DNA of 64,000 bases, taken from Shewanella sp. UCD-KL12 (GTDB taxonomy: Bacteria > Pseudomonadota > Gammaproteobacteria > Enterobacterales > Shewanellaceae). The translations under genes were made by a program, and so were the position numbers. The notes beneath the pieces were generated by a model, which did no database searches, was not told the origin of the DNA, and saw only the letters and a list, made by a program, of their open reading frames with translations. How positions within the stretch are numbered: the first letter of the stretch is position 1; every line of letters begins with the position of its first letter. The stretch lies in contig NZ_MPHJ01000001.1 of assembly GCF_001957125.1 (NCBI RefSeq), positions 826,882 through 890,881 of the forward strand. Reading direction: 5' to 3'. Positions 51,991 to 60,827 of this stretch are shown piece after piece.

Positions 51991-52695
51991 TTAGATGAAT
52001 GTTTGTTCTATCTCTCTCTTTACGTAACTCAGATCTTTATCATCTTCACCAACCAGTAACATGTAGGCGTTGTCGGTTTCGAAGCCATACCCTTTATACT
52101 TGTTATCGGCGAAACTTTGCTCTAGCACCATGCGAGACTCAACAGGGACAATAAATAGGGTGACTTTTCCTTGTTCACCTTGCATAACGAGGTGAAGGCT
52201 CTTTACGCCTTGAAAATCACAGAAGGTGCTGTAGTAGACCTGACCCGGTTGCTGCGTGAATTTCGCACTACCTAGTGAATTCATCGAAGCTAATTGAAAG
52301 TTCACTTCATCAAAGCTGACGTTGTCATCACTGGTCAGCGCCCCAGTCTCATGGTAAACGTGTGTCAGCGCATGTTGCCCTAAATCTACTGGAGACATTC
52401 TTAACAAGGTAAAACTGATCCCCGCAATAAAGGCGACAGAAGCGACTAAAGCTAAGGTAAACCCAGATTTACGTCTTTGCGCTTGGTGTTGATGTAGTTG
52501 TTGGTTGAGCAGCAGTTTTGCTGCTAAATCCTCTGGAACATCAACTTTTAGCGCTTGCTCAAGCTTGCTATCCAATTTCTTTAGATCATTGACAAAAGCT
52601 TCGCGCTCGGGAGCTGCATGCATAGCAGCAAGAAAATCTTCATCCTTGTTGTTTGGCTCACCGTAGGCCTGGCGTCTAAACTTCAGCTCATCCAT
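51991..52695 (-). CDS. DUF3379 membrane anti-sigma-like protein
   Basis: 234 residues from ATG 52695 (an in-frame upstream ATG at 52725 exists but lies deeper inside the sigma gene). The cytoplasmic N-terminal ~85 residues hold a Zn-free anti-sigma-like helical region (MDELKFRRQAYGEPNNKDEDFLAAM). One transmembrane helix (SGFTLALVASVAFIAGISFTLL) follows, then a periplasmic DUF3379 domain (~105-234). It overlaps the sigma gene by 8 bp (ATGGATGA), showing translational coupling. Role: hold the ECF sigma factor inactive until a periplasmic signal arrives (inference from arrangement). Confidence 0.85.
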   Translation of the reverse strand: MDELKFRRQAYGEPNNKDEDFLAAMHAAPEREAFVNDLKKLDSKLEQALKVDVPEDLAAKLLLNQQLHQHQAQRRKSGFTLALVASVAFIAGISFTLLRMSPVDLGQHALTHVYHETGALTSDDNVSFDEVNFQLASMNSLGSAKFTQQPGQVYYSTFCDFQGVKSLHLVMQGEQGKVTLFIVPVESRMVLEQSFADNKYKGYGFETDNAYMLLVGEDDKDLSYVKREIEQTFI

Positions 52696-53251
52696 TTGAT
52701 TGACCTCGTACATTTGGTTGTTCAATTAGTTCTTTAAGTTGGTTTCGAGCTCGAAAGAGGCGTGTCATTACTGTATTTCTATTCAACTCTAAAATCTCTG
52801 CAATCTCTTCGCCACTGAACCCACCGATAACTTGTAAAAGCAAAGGCTCTCGATACTCTATCTCTAATTTAGCAATCTGCTTGCGGATCAGGTATTGATC
52901 AGTATTCTCTTCGGTGCTACTAGAAAAGTGATCTTCTAATTGCTCCTGTTCAATATCTGAATAATCAAACTGCTTTCTTTCAAAGCGTCGCGCATTCTCT
53001 CTTCTCACAATAGTGATAAGCCAAGCTTTAGCGGCTTTATCATCTTTTAATGACTCAAGAGAGCGCCATGCTCTAAGGAACGTTTCCTGAGTGACATCCT
53101 CCGCAATGTGCTTATCTCCGCATAACCAATAGGCGTAGCGGAAAATGTCAGCATGGAGTGCCCTGACAAGGCTGTCGTATCGTCTTTGTTTACTTAGCAT
53201 GTCAGAATTGACCGAGGAACCAGCTTTTTTATTTCGCAAGCGATTAAACAT
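52688..53251 (-). CDS. ECF-type sigma-70 factor
   Basis: A 187-residue sigma factor. Region 2 (~28-95) has FRYAYWLCGDKHIAEDVTQETFLRAWRSLESLKDDKAAKAWLITIVRRENARR, with the conserved DVTQETFLRAW core. Region 4 (~130-180) has LEIEYREPLLLQVIGGFSGEEIAEILELNRNTVMTRLFRARNQL. It directs RNA polymerase to stress or envelope genes not identifiable here. Followed by its probable anti-sigma. The promoter region (53252-53352) holds a 14-bp perfect inverted repeat. It lies just after the Bat operon. Confidence 0.93.
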   Translation of the reverse strand: MFNRLRNKKAGSSVNSDMLSKQRRYDSLVRALHADIFRYAYWLCGDKHIAEDVTQETFLRAWRSLESLKDDKAAKAWLITIVRRENARRFERKQFDYSDIEQEQLEDHFSSSTEENTDQYLIRKQIAKLEIEYREPLLLQVIGGFSGEEIAEILELNRNTVMTRLFRARNQLKELIEQPNVRGQSNG

Positions 53252-53309
53252 TTTTTAGAAGTGCTCGTTAAACCACAATTATGGCTAGCTTAACCTGCTC
53301 GTTTGGAAT

Positions 53310-53344
53310 GGCAAGAAGTTAACACAATTTGTTAACTTCTTGCC
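53310..53344. repeat. 14-bp perfect inverted repeat between batD and the sigma gene
   Basis: Arms GGCAAGAAGTTAAC/GTTAACTTCTTGCC with a 7-nt loop, 8 bp after the batD stop and 59 bp before the sigma start. No T-run. Either the 3' end of the Bat operon mRNA or an operator of the sigma gene. Confidence 0.65.
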
Positions 53345-53352
53345 CTGTTATA

Positions 53353-55047
53353 TTACTTTGGGTTGAGAGAGACCAAAGCAGATGTGGTTGTTGCCTTCGT
53401 TTTTATTGAAATAGACTTTACCGCTATTAGAAGCTTGTGATAATCCAGCGGAGCCTTTTCTTTGCTAAATGCACCTACCTGTAGTTGTGATATTGCTGCA
53501 TTTAGATCCGTGGATAGGGCGGCGATATCACTTAAGCTCATAGGTTTAGTATATTGCTCACTAAAATATACCTGCAGTGCTGTCAGTACTTTCCCTGGTT
53601 CTTGCTCATTGCAGGCTGACTCTAATAGGGCTAAGGAGCTCAGCGATTGGTGAGACTGAGTCTTTGCCCTTTGTTTTTGGGCTTCATGGCGAGGTGAATC
53701 GCTTGGTCCAGAACTCGCCATAGCTTCACTTTCAGCCATAACTAACTTTTTAGTTCTTTGGCTGATGCGTATTAGCTGGAATAGCGTGATCAACCAAAGC
53801 GTAGCAAATATAAAGCTCAGCCATATCCAATACTGGCTAGCGGAACCTGAGTGAGACTCTATGTTCATTTGAGGCAAATTTACCTCTTGTGCGCTGGAGC
53901 CTAACACTTCAATGCTTCTCGCCGGAAGGCTAGCTTCCTCTTGGCGTTTAGTGTGCGGGTTCCACCACGGCACTTTGATCGCTGGTAGGGTATACGTACC
54001 AGGTTGTGTGGGGACAATCGCTAAGGTCTGAGTGATCTGTGATACTAGCTGCTTATCACGTAAAAATGTTTTTCTCAGTGGTTTCTCTGGGTAAGTTTTT
54101 AGCCCATCAGGTGTTGGTATTGTAAATTCTGGCAAACTTGTTTCATCGGTATTTGATGCCAATAGCATAATCGTTCGAGTGATAGGATCGCCGACTCGGT
54201 ATTCCTGGGTCTCTTCAGGCCACTCCTCGTTAAGGGCAACGAGATCTGACACTAGCCATTCACCATGATATTCATTTGGAATAGGGTTGATATGTAGAAT
54301 GGATTTAGCCGCTTTCGCTTCCATGGGTCTGCTTTCATTAAATGAGAACATGCCGCCTCTACGAGACCCTTGAACCAACACATCACCTGAGAAGCCGGTT
54401 CCATCTATGGTCAGCTCACCAGGAAGATCGGCTATTACACCATAAGTACGCTCAATAACCCGGTATCGACGACCATTGAATATCTCCGTGGTATCGACAT
54501 CTTCTCCGAGTTGTTTAATGAGTGCGCCTTCTAATGTAGGGGCACTAAGCACACCACGTTGTAGATCTACGGCTAAAAAGAGTTTGACCTTGTAGGTTAT
54601 AAGTTGGCCTACATAAGCTTCATCGGTTGATAAACTTGTGCGTATAAACAGGTTTTTCATCTGCTCTGGTTGGCTGCCGGAAGTGACCACATTTAAGGTG
54701 ATAGGCTTGGAGCTGACACCGTCTATGGTTAGTGCTGGTATGGTGATGTTGCCTGTATGCTTTGGTGCTAGCAGTACTTGCCAGCGCGTCATTTTTTTAG
54801 AATCAAAATTGACGATCTGTGTGCTTCTACTGACACTCGTTCGGCCAACAATAAAATCCTTTAGCAGGGCAGAGGTATCAAGTTTAGAGGTCTTGATATC
54901 ATCATCTGCATTGATTGTGAGTACAAGGTATTCACCTTCTACAGCTGGGTTTCTGTCAATTGAGGTCTCCAAGCTCGTGATAGCAAAGGTTGGAAATGAA
55001 AATAGAAGCGTGAGTAACGCGAAAATAAGGCGTTTGGAAACTACCAT
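53353..55047 (-). CDS. batD: BatD family protein (aerotolerance operon)
   Basis: A 564-residue protein. Signal peptide (LIFALLTLLFSFPTFA), a large periplasmic part (~25-400) with BatD beta-sandwich repeats (DIKTSKLDTSALLKDFIVGRTSVSRSTQIVNF is the typical start), one transmembrane helix (~420-440, YWIWLSFIFATLWLITLF) and a cytoplasmic C-terminus. Its start overlaps the upstream batB/C gene by 7 bp. Bat proteins form a membrane complex with VWA partners, first tied to aerotolerance in Bacteroides; the molecular role is still unclear. Last gene of the operon. Confidence 0.9.
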   Translation of the reverse strand: MVVSKRLIFALLTLLFSFPTFAITSLETSIDRNPAVEGEYLVLTINADDDIKTSKLDTSALLKDFIVGRTSVSRSTQIVNFDSKKMTRWQVLLAPKHTGNITIPALTIDGVSSKPITLNVVTSGSQPEQMKNLFIRTSLSTDEAYVGQLITYKVKLFLAVDLQRGVLSAPTLEGALIKQLGEDVDTTEIFNGRRYRVIERTYGVIADLPGELTIDGTGFSGDVLVQGSRRGGMFSFNESRPMEAKAAKSILHINPIPNEYHGEWLVSDLVALNEEWPEETQEYRVGDPITRTIMLLASNTDETSLPEFTIPTPDGLKTYPEKPLRKTFLRDKQLVSQITQTLAIVPTQPGTYTLPAIKVPWWNPHTKRQEEASLPARSIEVLGSSAQEVNLPQMNIESHSGSASQYWIWLSFIFATLWLITLFQLIRISQRTKKLVMAESEAMASSGPSDSPRHEAQKQRAKTQSHQSLSSLALLESACNEQEPGKVLTALQVYFSEQYTKPMSLSDIAALSTDLNAAISQLQVGAFSKEKAPLDYHKLLIAVKSISIKTKATTTSALVSLNPK

Positions 55048-57008
55048 TGCTGTTGATCCTTTGAATTTACATTCTGTCTGGCACGTTTTTGATATTCGAG
55101 TTGCATCTTATTTCTCAGTAATACCTGAGGGTCATCATTGAGCGATCGTAAAGCTCTCTCCATTTCAGGGGGGAGGTCTTGAGGGCCTTCACTCATTTGA
55201 GCCGATTCTGGTGTTGCCTGTGATGGCTGTTCATTTTGCTCATCATTGTTAGACTCAGCTTGTTGACTCGCTGCTTGCTGTTCTCTTTGTTCCTCTTGCT
55301 GCTCTTGTTGATCGGCACCTTGGTTTTGAGCTTCAGCTTGTTCTTGCTTCTCTTTATCTGATTGCTGCTCAGGATCAGCTTGCATCTGTGCATCATTATT
55401 TGGTTGATCATCTTTATCATCTTGTTGTGACTTTTCTGGTTCAGATGATTGATTTTCGTTTGAATCTTGCTGCTGATTGCTCTCATCACCTTGTTGCTGT
55501 GATTGTTGGTCTTGGCCAGCATCCTTATTTTGATTTGAGCTATCTTGTTGATCAGCGCTTTTATCTTGATCGCTATTATCATCACTTTTATCTGAGTCAT
55601 CCTCATTAGAAGATGGGTCTTGATTAGATTTATCTTGCTCAGATTGATTTTCATCTGAGCTTTCTTGCTGTTGCTGGGCGAGTTTTTTGGCTAGCTCAAG
55701 GTTAGCCTGGGCTTGTGTAAACTCAGGAGCTTGTTGCAGTGAGGCTTCATAGCGCTTGATTGCCTCTTCATATAACCCTTGCTGCATCAAAGTATTAGCT
55801 TGGTTATAAAGCCCTGTAGCTGAATTATCTTGTTCAAACAGTGCTAAAGCTTCTTCAAATTGACCTGCTTTATAGTGTGCACTTGCTTGCCACTGAGGGG
55901 AGTTGAAGGTTTTTGATGCCTTCTCATAGTCTTCAGAGCGATAGGCCTGCATGGCTTGTTGATCTTGAGTTTTCCATAAGTTGTCCCATGTTGAGGCCTG
56001 AACTGGCTGAGGGATATAGATAACAAACAGCGCAAGTGCTGCAACTAGCCCATGCCTGAAACTTAACAGTACGGGGAGCAACAAAAGTAGTGCGATATAG
56101 GGGCCAGTATCTTGCCAGACTTCACCGTCTAGTTCAGTCGCTTTGGTGTCACCAGTTGTTGCAAGCCAGCTTTTCAACTGCTCAAGATCTTGACCACTGC
56201 TTTGAAATGGCACTAAGACACCGTCACTGGCTTGAGATAGCTCACTGAGTAAGTTGTAGTTAGTTTTAGCGACAACAACTTGATTGGCATTATCGCGAAG
56301 CAGTTGCCCATCTGCCAGACGTATTGGGGAGCCTTGTTCACTACCAAATGCAAGAATGGCTAAGCGGTATTGGGTGCCTTTTAATACTGCCTTTGCCTCA
56401 CTCATCTGAGTGGTAGAAACACCGTCAGTGAGTAATAAGATATCACCGCGAATATGACCACCTTGTGCCAGCAAGTGCTTGCTGCGTTCAAGTGCTGCAA
56501 CAAGGTTAGAGCCTCGCACAGGCATAATGTCAGGCGTCAATGTAGGCAGTAAGTTAAGTAAGGTTGCTCTATCACGTGTTAAAGGGCTGATGGTAAAAGC
56601 ATCTCCTGCATAAGCGATGAGGCCAGTTTCTCCCTCGGTCAGTTCGCTAATAAGATCAGTGGCTTTAAACTTCGATTGTGACAAACGATTAGGCGATTGA
56701 TCCGTCGCATACATAGATAGCGACATATCCATCACCAGAACTCGGCCTTGAGCGGCTTCGAACACAGGTAGTGACTGCTTAGTTAGCGCAAGCCCCGACA
56801 GCGCGAGCACTGCTATAAACCAAGTTAAGGCAAGATAGCCGAGTTTACTACGTTTTACCTCGTTGGTTTTTGTCACTAATAGACTGGCAAGGTGGGGCGC
56901 AATAAAGCGATTCCAAGTAGAGTTTTGACGTTCGCTTCGCCATAAAATAATGATGAGCAAAGCGAGCGGCAAGAGGGCAAAAAACCATTCTGGACGAATA
57001 AAATGCAT
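55041..57008 (-). CDS. VWA and TPR protein, BatB-BatC fusion
   Basis: 655 residues. Two N-terminal hydrophobic segments (FFALLPLALLIIILW and TWFIAVLALSGLAL), then a von Willebrand A domain (~85-290) with the MIDAS motif VMDMSLSMYATD and LLTDGVST, then a third helix (YIALLLLLPVLLSF). Two or three TPR units (~365-445; GLYNQANTLMQQGLYEEAIKRYEASLQQAP) follow. The last ~200 residues are extreme low complexity, rich in Gln, Asp, Asn, Ser and Glu. Bat operons in other bacteria have batB and batC as separate genes; here they are fused. It overlaps batD and starts 2 bp after batA. Confidence 0.92.
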   Translation of the reverse strand: MHFIRPEWFFALLPLALLIIILWRSERQNSTWNRFIAPHLASLLVTKTNEVKRSKLGYLALTWFIAVLALSGLALTKQSLPVFEAAQGRVLVMDMSLSMYATDQSPNRLSQSKFKATDLISELTEGETGLIAYAGDAFTISPLTRDRATLLNLLPTLTPDIMPVRGSNLVAALERSKHLLAQGGHIRGDILLLTDGVSTTQMSEAKAVLKGTQYRLAILAFGSEQGSPIRLADGQLLRDNANQVVVAKTNYNLLSELSQASDGVLVPFQSSGQDLEQLKSWLATTGDTKATELDGEVWQDTGPYIALLLLLPVLLSFRHGLVAALALFVIYIPQPVQASTWDNLWKTQDQQAMQAYRSEDYEKASKTFNSPQWQASAHYKAGQFEEALALFEQDNSATGLYNQANTLMQQGLYEEAIKRYEASLQQAPEFTQAQANLELAKKLAQQQQESSDENQSEQDKSNQDPSSNEDDSDKSDDNSDQDKSADQQDSSNQNKDAGQDQQSQQQGDESNQQQDSNENQSSEPEKSQQDDKDDQPNNDAQMQADPEQQSDKEKQEQAEAQNQGADQQEQQEEQREQQAASQQAESNNDEQNEQPSQATPESAQMSEGPQDLPPEMERALRSLNDDPQVLLRNKMQLEYQKRARQNVNSKDQQQW

Positions 57009-57010
57009 GG

Positions 57011-58015
57011 TTAACTGTTTCCTCGACGAGCAGTTAGTCTCTGTAATGGACGACTAAAAAATGGCAATTGTGCAAGAGCGATAAGAATACTTATGATTAA
57101 AGCGACACACAGAGGTAGATAAAATAGTTCCACTTGAGGCCGGTAACTCAGCTGATCACGACTGATAGGTTCTAGCTTGTCGATCTCTTGGTAGATAAGC
57201 TCAAGCTCTTCAGAGTTTCTTGCTCGGAAATATTGGCCCCCGGTTGTTTTCGCCAGTGAGGTTAGCTGAGCTTCATCAAGATCCATAGAGGGGTTAACTC
57301 TCTCTGTACCGAAGATGGAGCGTCTTTCCATCACATCAGCACCTACTCCAATGGAGTAGATTTTTACGCCGCGTTTAGCTGCGATAGCGGCAGCTTGTTC
57401 TGGCGATATTGAACCTGAGTTATTTGAGCCATCTGTGAGCAGTACTAAGATGCGGTTACTTTCTTCGACCATGTCAAAGCGTTTAACCCCAAGCGCGATA
57501 GCTTCGCCTATCGCGGTCTGTTTGCCCACTAAGCCTATTTGCGCTTCTTGTAGAAACTGTGAAACTGAGCGTCGATCTTGCGTTAATGGTGCTTGTAAAT
57601 AGGCGTGATCAGCAAACAATATCAAGCCTAATTTGTCACCTTTACGGCGCTCAATGAAGTCACTGACTACATGCTGGATCATGGTGAAACGATCAACAGC
57701 CTTGCCATTGAGGACCATATCTTCAATCTGCATACTGCCAGAAAGGTCAACAGCCATCATCAGATCGCGTCCCTTACTTGGCAACTCTATGGGGTCACCA
57801 ACCCAAAGAGGGCGAGCCACTGCGATAACTAGCAGTACCCAGACCAACCAATAGGCTTTGCGAGAGTGTGGTTGATGTTTCACCTGTTGACTCGCATTAT
57901 CACCGACACCAGGGAGGTGCAGGTGGCCAGTGATTTCGACCTGTTGTTGCTGTTTTCTGAATATCAGTGGTAAAGGCAGTAACAAGAGTAGCCATATCCA
58001 TTCAAGCGTTAGCAT
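57011..58015 (-). CDS. batA: VWA-domain protein BatA
   Basis: 334 residues from ATG 58015, which overlaps the DUF4381 stop by 7 bp (ATGCTAA); the longer upstream frame to 58078 is rejected because it lies inside DUF4381. An N-terminal membrane helix (WIWLLLLLPLPLIF), a second helix (KAYWLVWVLLVIAVARPLW), the VWA domain (~85-285) with MMAVDLSGSMQIEDM (MIDAS) and LVLLTDGSNNSGSI, and a C-terminal helix (LFYLPLCVALIISILIAL). It binds a divalent metal and probably a partner protein. Confidence 0.92.
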   Translation of the reverse strand: MLTLEWIWLLLLLPLPLIFRKQQQQVEITGHLHLPGVGDNASQQVKHQPHSRKAYWLVWVLLVIAVARPLWVGDPIELPSKGRDLMMAVDLSGSMQIEDMVLNGKAVDRFTMIQHVVSDFIERRKGDKLGLILFADHAYLQAPLTQDRRSVSQFLQEAQIGLVGKQTAIGEAIALGVKRFDMVEESNRILVLLTDGSNNSGSISPEQAAAIAAKRGVKIYSIGVGADVMERRSIFGTERVNPSMDLDEAQLTSLAKTTGGQYFRARNSEELELIYQEIDKLEPISRDQLSYRPQVELFYLPLCVALIISILIALAQLPFFSRPLQRLTARRGNS

Positions 58016-58524
58016 TTGGCCTCCTGTTGGTTGGAGTTTGGCTTTTGTTCTTTGATGGGCAGTGCTTGTTGTAGCCAAGTAAGGGCTAAGTCTTTAAGCT
58101 CCATCGCCTCATCAGTTGAAAGTGCCTCTCTTTGATATCGCCTATCAAGTAGGGCCTTTAAACGTGTATCAGGATTTTTGACTTGGTTTGACATCCACAG
58201 ATGCCAAGCATCACCTTGAAGTCCAGCGACCTGTTCCCTAGATAAATAACTCATGGCAGCACGCTTTATTAAACTATTAATTTGGATTGAGAAATCTGCA
58301 GATGCATCTGATGGGATGGGCAAAGCTTGCAACTGGGATATCACTTCACGTTTCGCTGCGTTGTGTTTTCTATGCTGTTTGAGCTTGAAAGCCGCAGCGA
58401 CAATTGCACCTAAAACGACAAACATAACAAACCAATACCCTGCAGCAATAGGCAAGTTGCTGATTGCTTCGGGAGCTTGAATATCTTTTAATGCTTCGAG
58501 TGCTGGATTAGCCGTTGGTGTCAT
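58009..58524 (-). CDS. DUF4381 membrane protein of the Bat operon
   Basis: A 171-residue protein with one membrane helix (WFVMFVVLGAIVAAAF, ~30-48) and a cytoplasmic domain (~60-160) typical of DUF4381, including INSLIKRAAMSYLSREQVAGLQGDAWHLW. This family is always found in moxR/Bat-type operons; its biochemical role is unknown. It overlaps the upstream DUF58 gene by 1 bp and batA by 7 bp, so translation is coupled. Confidence 0.9.
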   Translation of the reverse strand: MTPTANPALEALKDIQAPEAISNLPIAAGYWFVMFVVLGAIVAAAFKLKQHRKHNAAKREVISQLQALPIPSDASADFSIQINSLIKRAAMSYLSREQVAGLQGDAWHLWMSNQVKNPDTRLKALLDRRYQREALSTDEAMELKDLALTWLQQALPIKEQKPNSNQQEAKC

Positions 58525-59453
58525 TACCTTAAGGCTCCAATTTGATCGTTTAAAGATTTACCGGCATCAACTTCACGGGTTTGCACATTGAGTTTGTGCA
58601 TCATCTCAATAAACGCTTGTTGAGTGTGGCGTTGCTTCTTTAGCCAGCCATCGTAACCTGAGCGATTGAGCATAAGCTCCTTGTTTCCCTCTTTTACAGG
58701 GAGCTGGAACTGTTTAGGTAGCTTAAGTTGACCTTGCCTAAGCGGATCGGTAACTAAAAATGCGCCCATATCACAGTGACGTTTAAGATCTGACAATGGT
58801 GCTAAACATGTCTCATCAAAATTGCTGCCGTCGCTAACAATCCAGATAAGGGAGCCAGGCTTAGCTATTCTTCTTAATCGTTGGCAGGCCCTGAACATAT
58901 GTCCAGGCTCAGCTTGGTGCTCTGTAATGTGATTAAGTTGTTGTTGATGTACTTTTTCGACAGCTGAGATAAGTTGTAAAATCCCTTTCTGTCGACTTCG
59001 AGGCTTTAACTCAATGTGCTCGTTTTCGGTAGCGATGAGTGCTCCAAGCCTGTCGCTATGAAGAATAGCGCTCCAACCTAGCGTCGTTGCTAAGTGCGCA
59101 GCTTGGACTGACTGCAGGAGTAAGCTTGAACCGAAATAGAGGCTATGGCTGAGATCGAGAAGTATGAGAACGGGTCTTTCTCTCTCTTCAACAAAAAGTT
59201 TGGTATGGGCTTTTCCTGTACGGGCGGTAACCCGCCAGTCGATAGTTCTGACATCGTCACCAGGCTGGTAATGACGAACCTCGGCAAACTCCATACCTCG
59301 CCCTTTGATTAAGCTCGCACGGTGACCCGCTAGGCTTGCACGAGCTTTTGAGCGCTTCTCTGGAAGTGCTCGGGCAATATTTTGACAAGCTAATAGCTCT
59401 TTTTGATTAAGGTGGACCCCATCAGCAAAAAGAGGAAGTGAGATCTCAGACAC
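58524..59453 (-). CDS. DUF58 domain protein (VWA-like) of the Bat operon
   Basis: A 309-residue cytoplasmic protein. The conserved DUF58 block is VRHYQPGDDVRTIDWRVTARTGKAHTKLFVEERERPVLILLDLSHSLYFGSS, in which LDLSHS is a MIDAS-like site. It resembles the second gene of moxR operons. It probably couples the MoxR ATPase to the membrane VWA proteins (known arrangement, mechanism unproven). The stop and start of neighbours touch (59453/59454), showing a tight operon. Confidence 0.92.
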   Translation of the reverse strand: MSEISLPLFADGVHLNQKELLACQNIARALPEKRSKARASLAGHRASLIKGRGMEFAEVRHYQPGDDVRTIDWRVTARTGKAHTKLFVEERERPVLILLDLSHSLYFGSSLLLQSVQAAHLATTLGWSAILHSDRLGALIATENEHIELKPRSRQKGILQLISAVEKVHQQQLNHITEHQAEPGHMFRACQRLRRIAKPGSLIWIVSDGSNFDETCLAPLSDLKRHCDMGAFLVTDPLRQGQLKLPKQFQLPVKEGNKELMLNRSGYDGWLKKQRHTQQAFIEMMHKLNVQTREVDAGKSLNDQIGALR

Positions 59454-60410
59454 TTAAGGCACCGCAACTTGTGAAAGGATATGGTCAATGACTTGATCGC
59501 TAGTGACACCCTCAGCTTGAGCTTGGTAACTGAGGAGCAATCGATGTCGTAACACGTTTGGCGCAACAGCTTGTATGTCTTCAGGTGAGACAAAATCGCG
59601 TTCTTGCAGCCATGCTCGAGCACGAGCACAGCGCTCTAATGCAAGCGTAGCACGAGGGCTTACGCCATATTCTAGCCAGTTAGCAAGCTGGTCGCTGTAT
59701 TTTTGCGGTTGACGAGTTGCCATCACTAAATCGACAATATAATTTTCTAAAGGCTCTGCGAGATAGAGCTCTAAAGACTCTTCTCGAGCTTCAAAAATAT
59801 CCTTCTGAATGATTGGTTCAACAACCGGCGCCGCCTGTTTCAACGCTTCCTTGCGTGACATACGCATGATCTCAAACTCTGTTTCTGCACTCGGGTAGTC
59901 AAGATTCAAGTGCATCAAAAAACGGTCGAGTTGAGCTTCAGGAAGCGGGTAGGTGCCTTCATTCTCAAGGGGGTTTTGTGTTGCCATGACTAAGAACATC
60001 TCAGGTAGCGGGTAGCTGTTTTTGCCTACCGTTACCTGGCCTTCAGCCATAGCTTCAAGTAAAGCTGATTGCACTTTAGCCGGCGCTCGGTTGATCTCAT
60101 CGGCTAGGATCAAATTGTGAAAAATTGGACCCGCTTCAAATTCGAATGTGGCCGTTTGCGCTCGGTATATATCAGTGCCCGTCAAATCGGCTGGTAACAG
60201 ATCTGGGGTAAATTGAATACGGTGAAAGTCACCTTCCACGCCGTCACAAAGTGCTTTGACTGCTCGAGTTTTTGCAAGGCCTGGCGGGCCCTCTACGAGT
60301 AAGTGTCCATCAGCTATCAAGGCTATTAATAAATTCTCTGTTAGGACTGGTTGTCCCAAAATTACCTGATTTAGGTATTCGCGTAACGCGTGAAATCGAC
60401 TCAAAGGCAT
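59454..60410 (-). CDS. moxR: MoxR-family AAA+ ATPase
   Basis: A 318-residue AAA+ ATPase. Walker A is GPPGLAKTR, Walker B LILADEINRAP, followed by KVQSALLEAMAEGQVTVG, ATQNPLENEGTYPLPEAQLDRF (sensor 1 and arginine finger region) and the lid domain. MoxR ATPases act as chaperone-like activators, often with VWA proteins. It is the first gene of the six-gene operon and its promoter must lie in 60411-60500. The gap to fadI is 417 bp. Confidence 0.95.
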   Translation of the reverse strand: MPLSRFHALREYLNQVILGQPVLTENLLIALIADGHLLVEGPPGLAKTRAVKALCDGVEGDFHRIQFTPDLLPADLTGTDIYRAQTATFEFEAGPIFHNLILADEINRAPAKVQSALLEAMAEGQVTVGKNSYPLPEMFLVMATQNPLENEGTYPLPEAQLDRFLMHLNLDYPSAETEFEIMRMSRKEALKQAAPVVEPIIQKDIFEAREESLELYLAEPLENYIVDLVMATRQPQKYSDQLANWLEYGVSPRATLALERCARARAWLQERDFVSPEDIQAVAPNVLRHRLLLSYQAQAEGVTSDQVIDHILSQVAVP

Positions 60411-60667
60411 GATGCTACTCGGTTTATTTTAAGTTAGTTAGGTATAGACCACCGACATGGTAGAAAATTCCCATAGGGTTTGGCTAGTACCAATTACCCC
60501 TTAGGGCACAAAGTAAGCACATTTTGTCTCTGTGTAACAGCACTAGATATCAAGTTTGTCACTATTCATATGGGCTTAATCTGCATTTATAGGACAATAT
60601 AGATTTAAAAATGATTCATTAAACATTGTTAACAAACAGTTTTTTAATATTTTTATAGACTAAAAAC

Positions 60668-60682
60668 CAAACAGGTGTTTAA
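60668..60682. promoter_or_regulatory. PsrA-like site before fadI
   Basis: CAAACAGGTGTTTAA has the CAAAC-N4-GTTT layout reported for PsrA-type fatty-acid regulators in Pseudomonas and related bacteria. It lies about 146-160 bp before the fadI start. Confidence 0.4.
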
Positions 60683-60718
60683 AACTTTCTTGTAAGAAGT
60701 TAGAATCAGATCACACTT

Positions 60719-60735
60719 TAATGGTCAGACCTGTT
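60719..60735 (+). promoter_or_regulatory. FadR-like operator before fadI
   Basis: TAATGGTCAGACCTGTT matches the FadR consensus AGCTGGTCCGACCTGTT at 13 of 17 positions, including TGGTC and the whole GACCTGTT half. It lies 93-109 bp before the fadI start. Confidence 0.68.
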
Positions 60736-60827
60736 AAAAGCAGTACAGTCAGGCGGATTAAAAGCGGCAAGGAATAATAATCGTTAACGGCTAAATGATG
60801 GCTAGACGGATAAGAAGAGGGCGGCAA

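Noticed and set aside
54638..55141. 167-codon plus-strand frame opposite batD
   Set aside because: Antisense to a well-supported gene, no ribosome site and no recognisable domain.
55193..55654. 153-codon frame, Lys/Ile/Asn-rich, on the minus strand
   Set aside because: It lies fully inside the low-complexity Gln/Asp/Ser tail region of the BatB-BatC gene in another frame; composition is an artefact of CAA/GAT/AGT codons.
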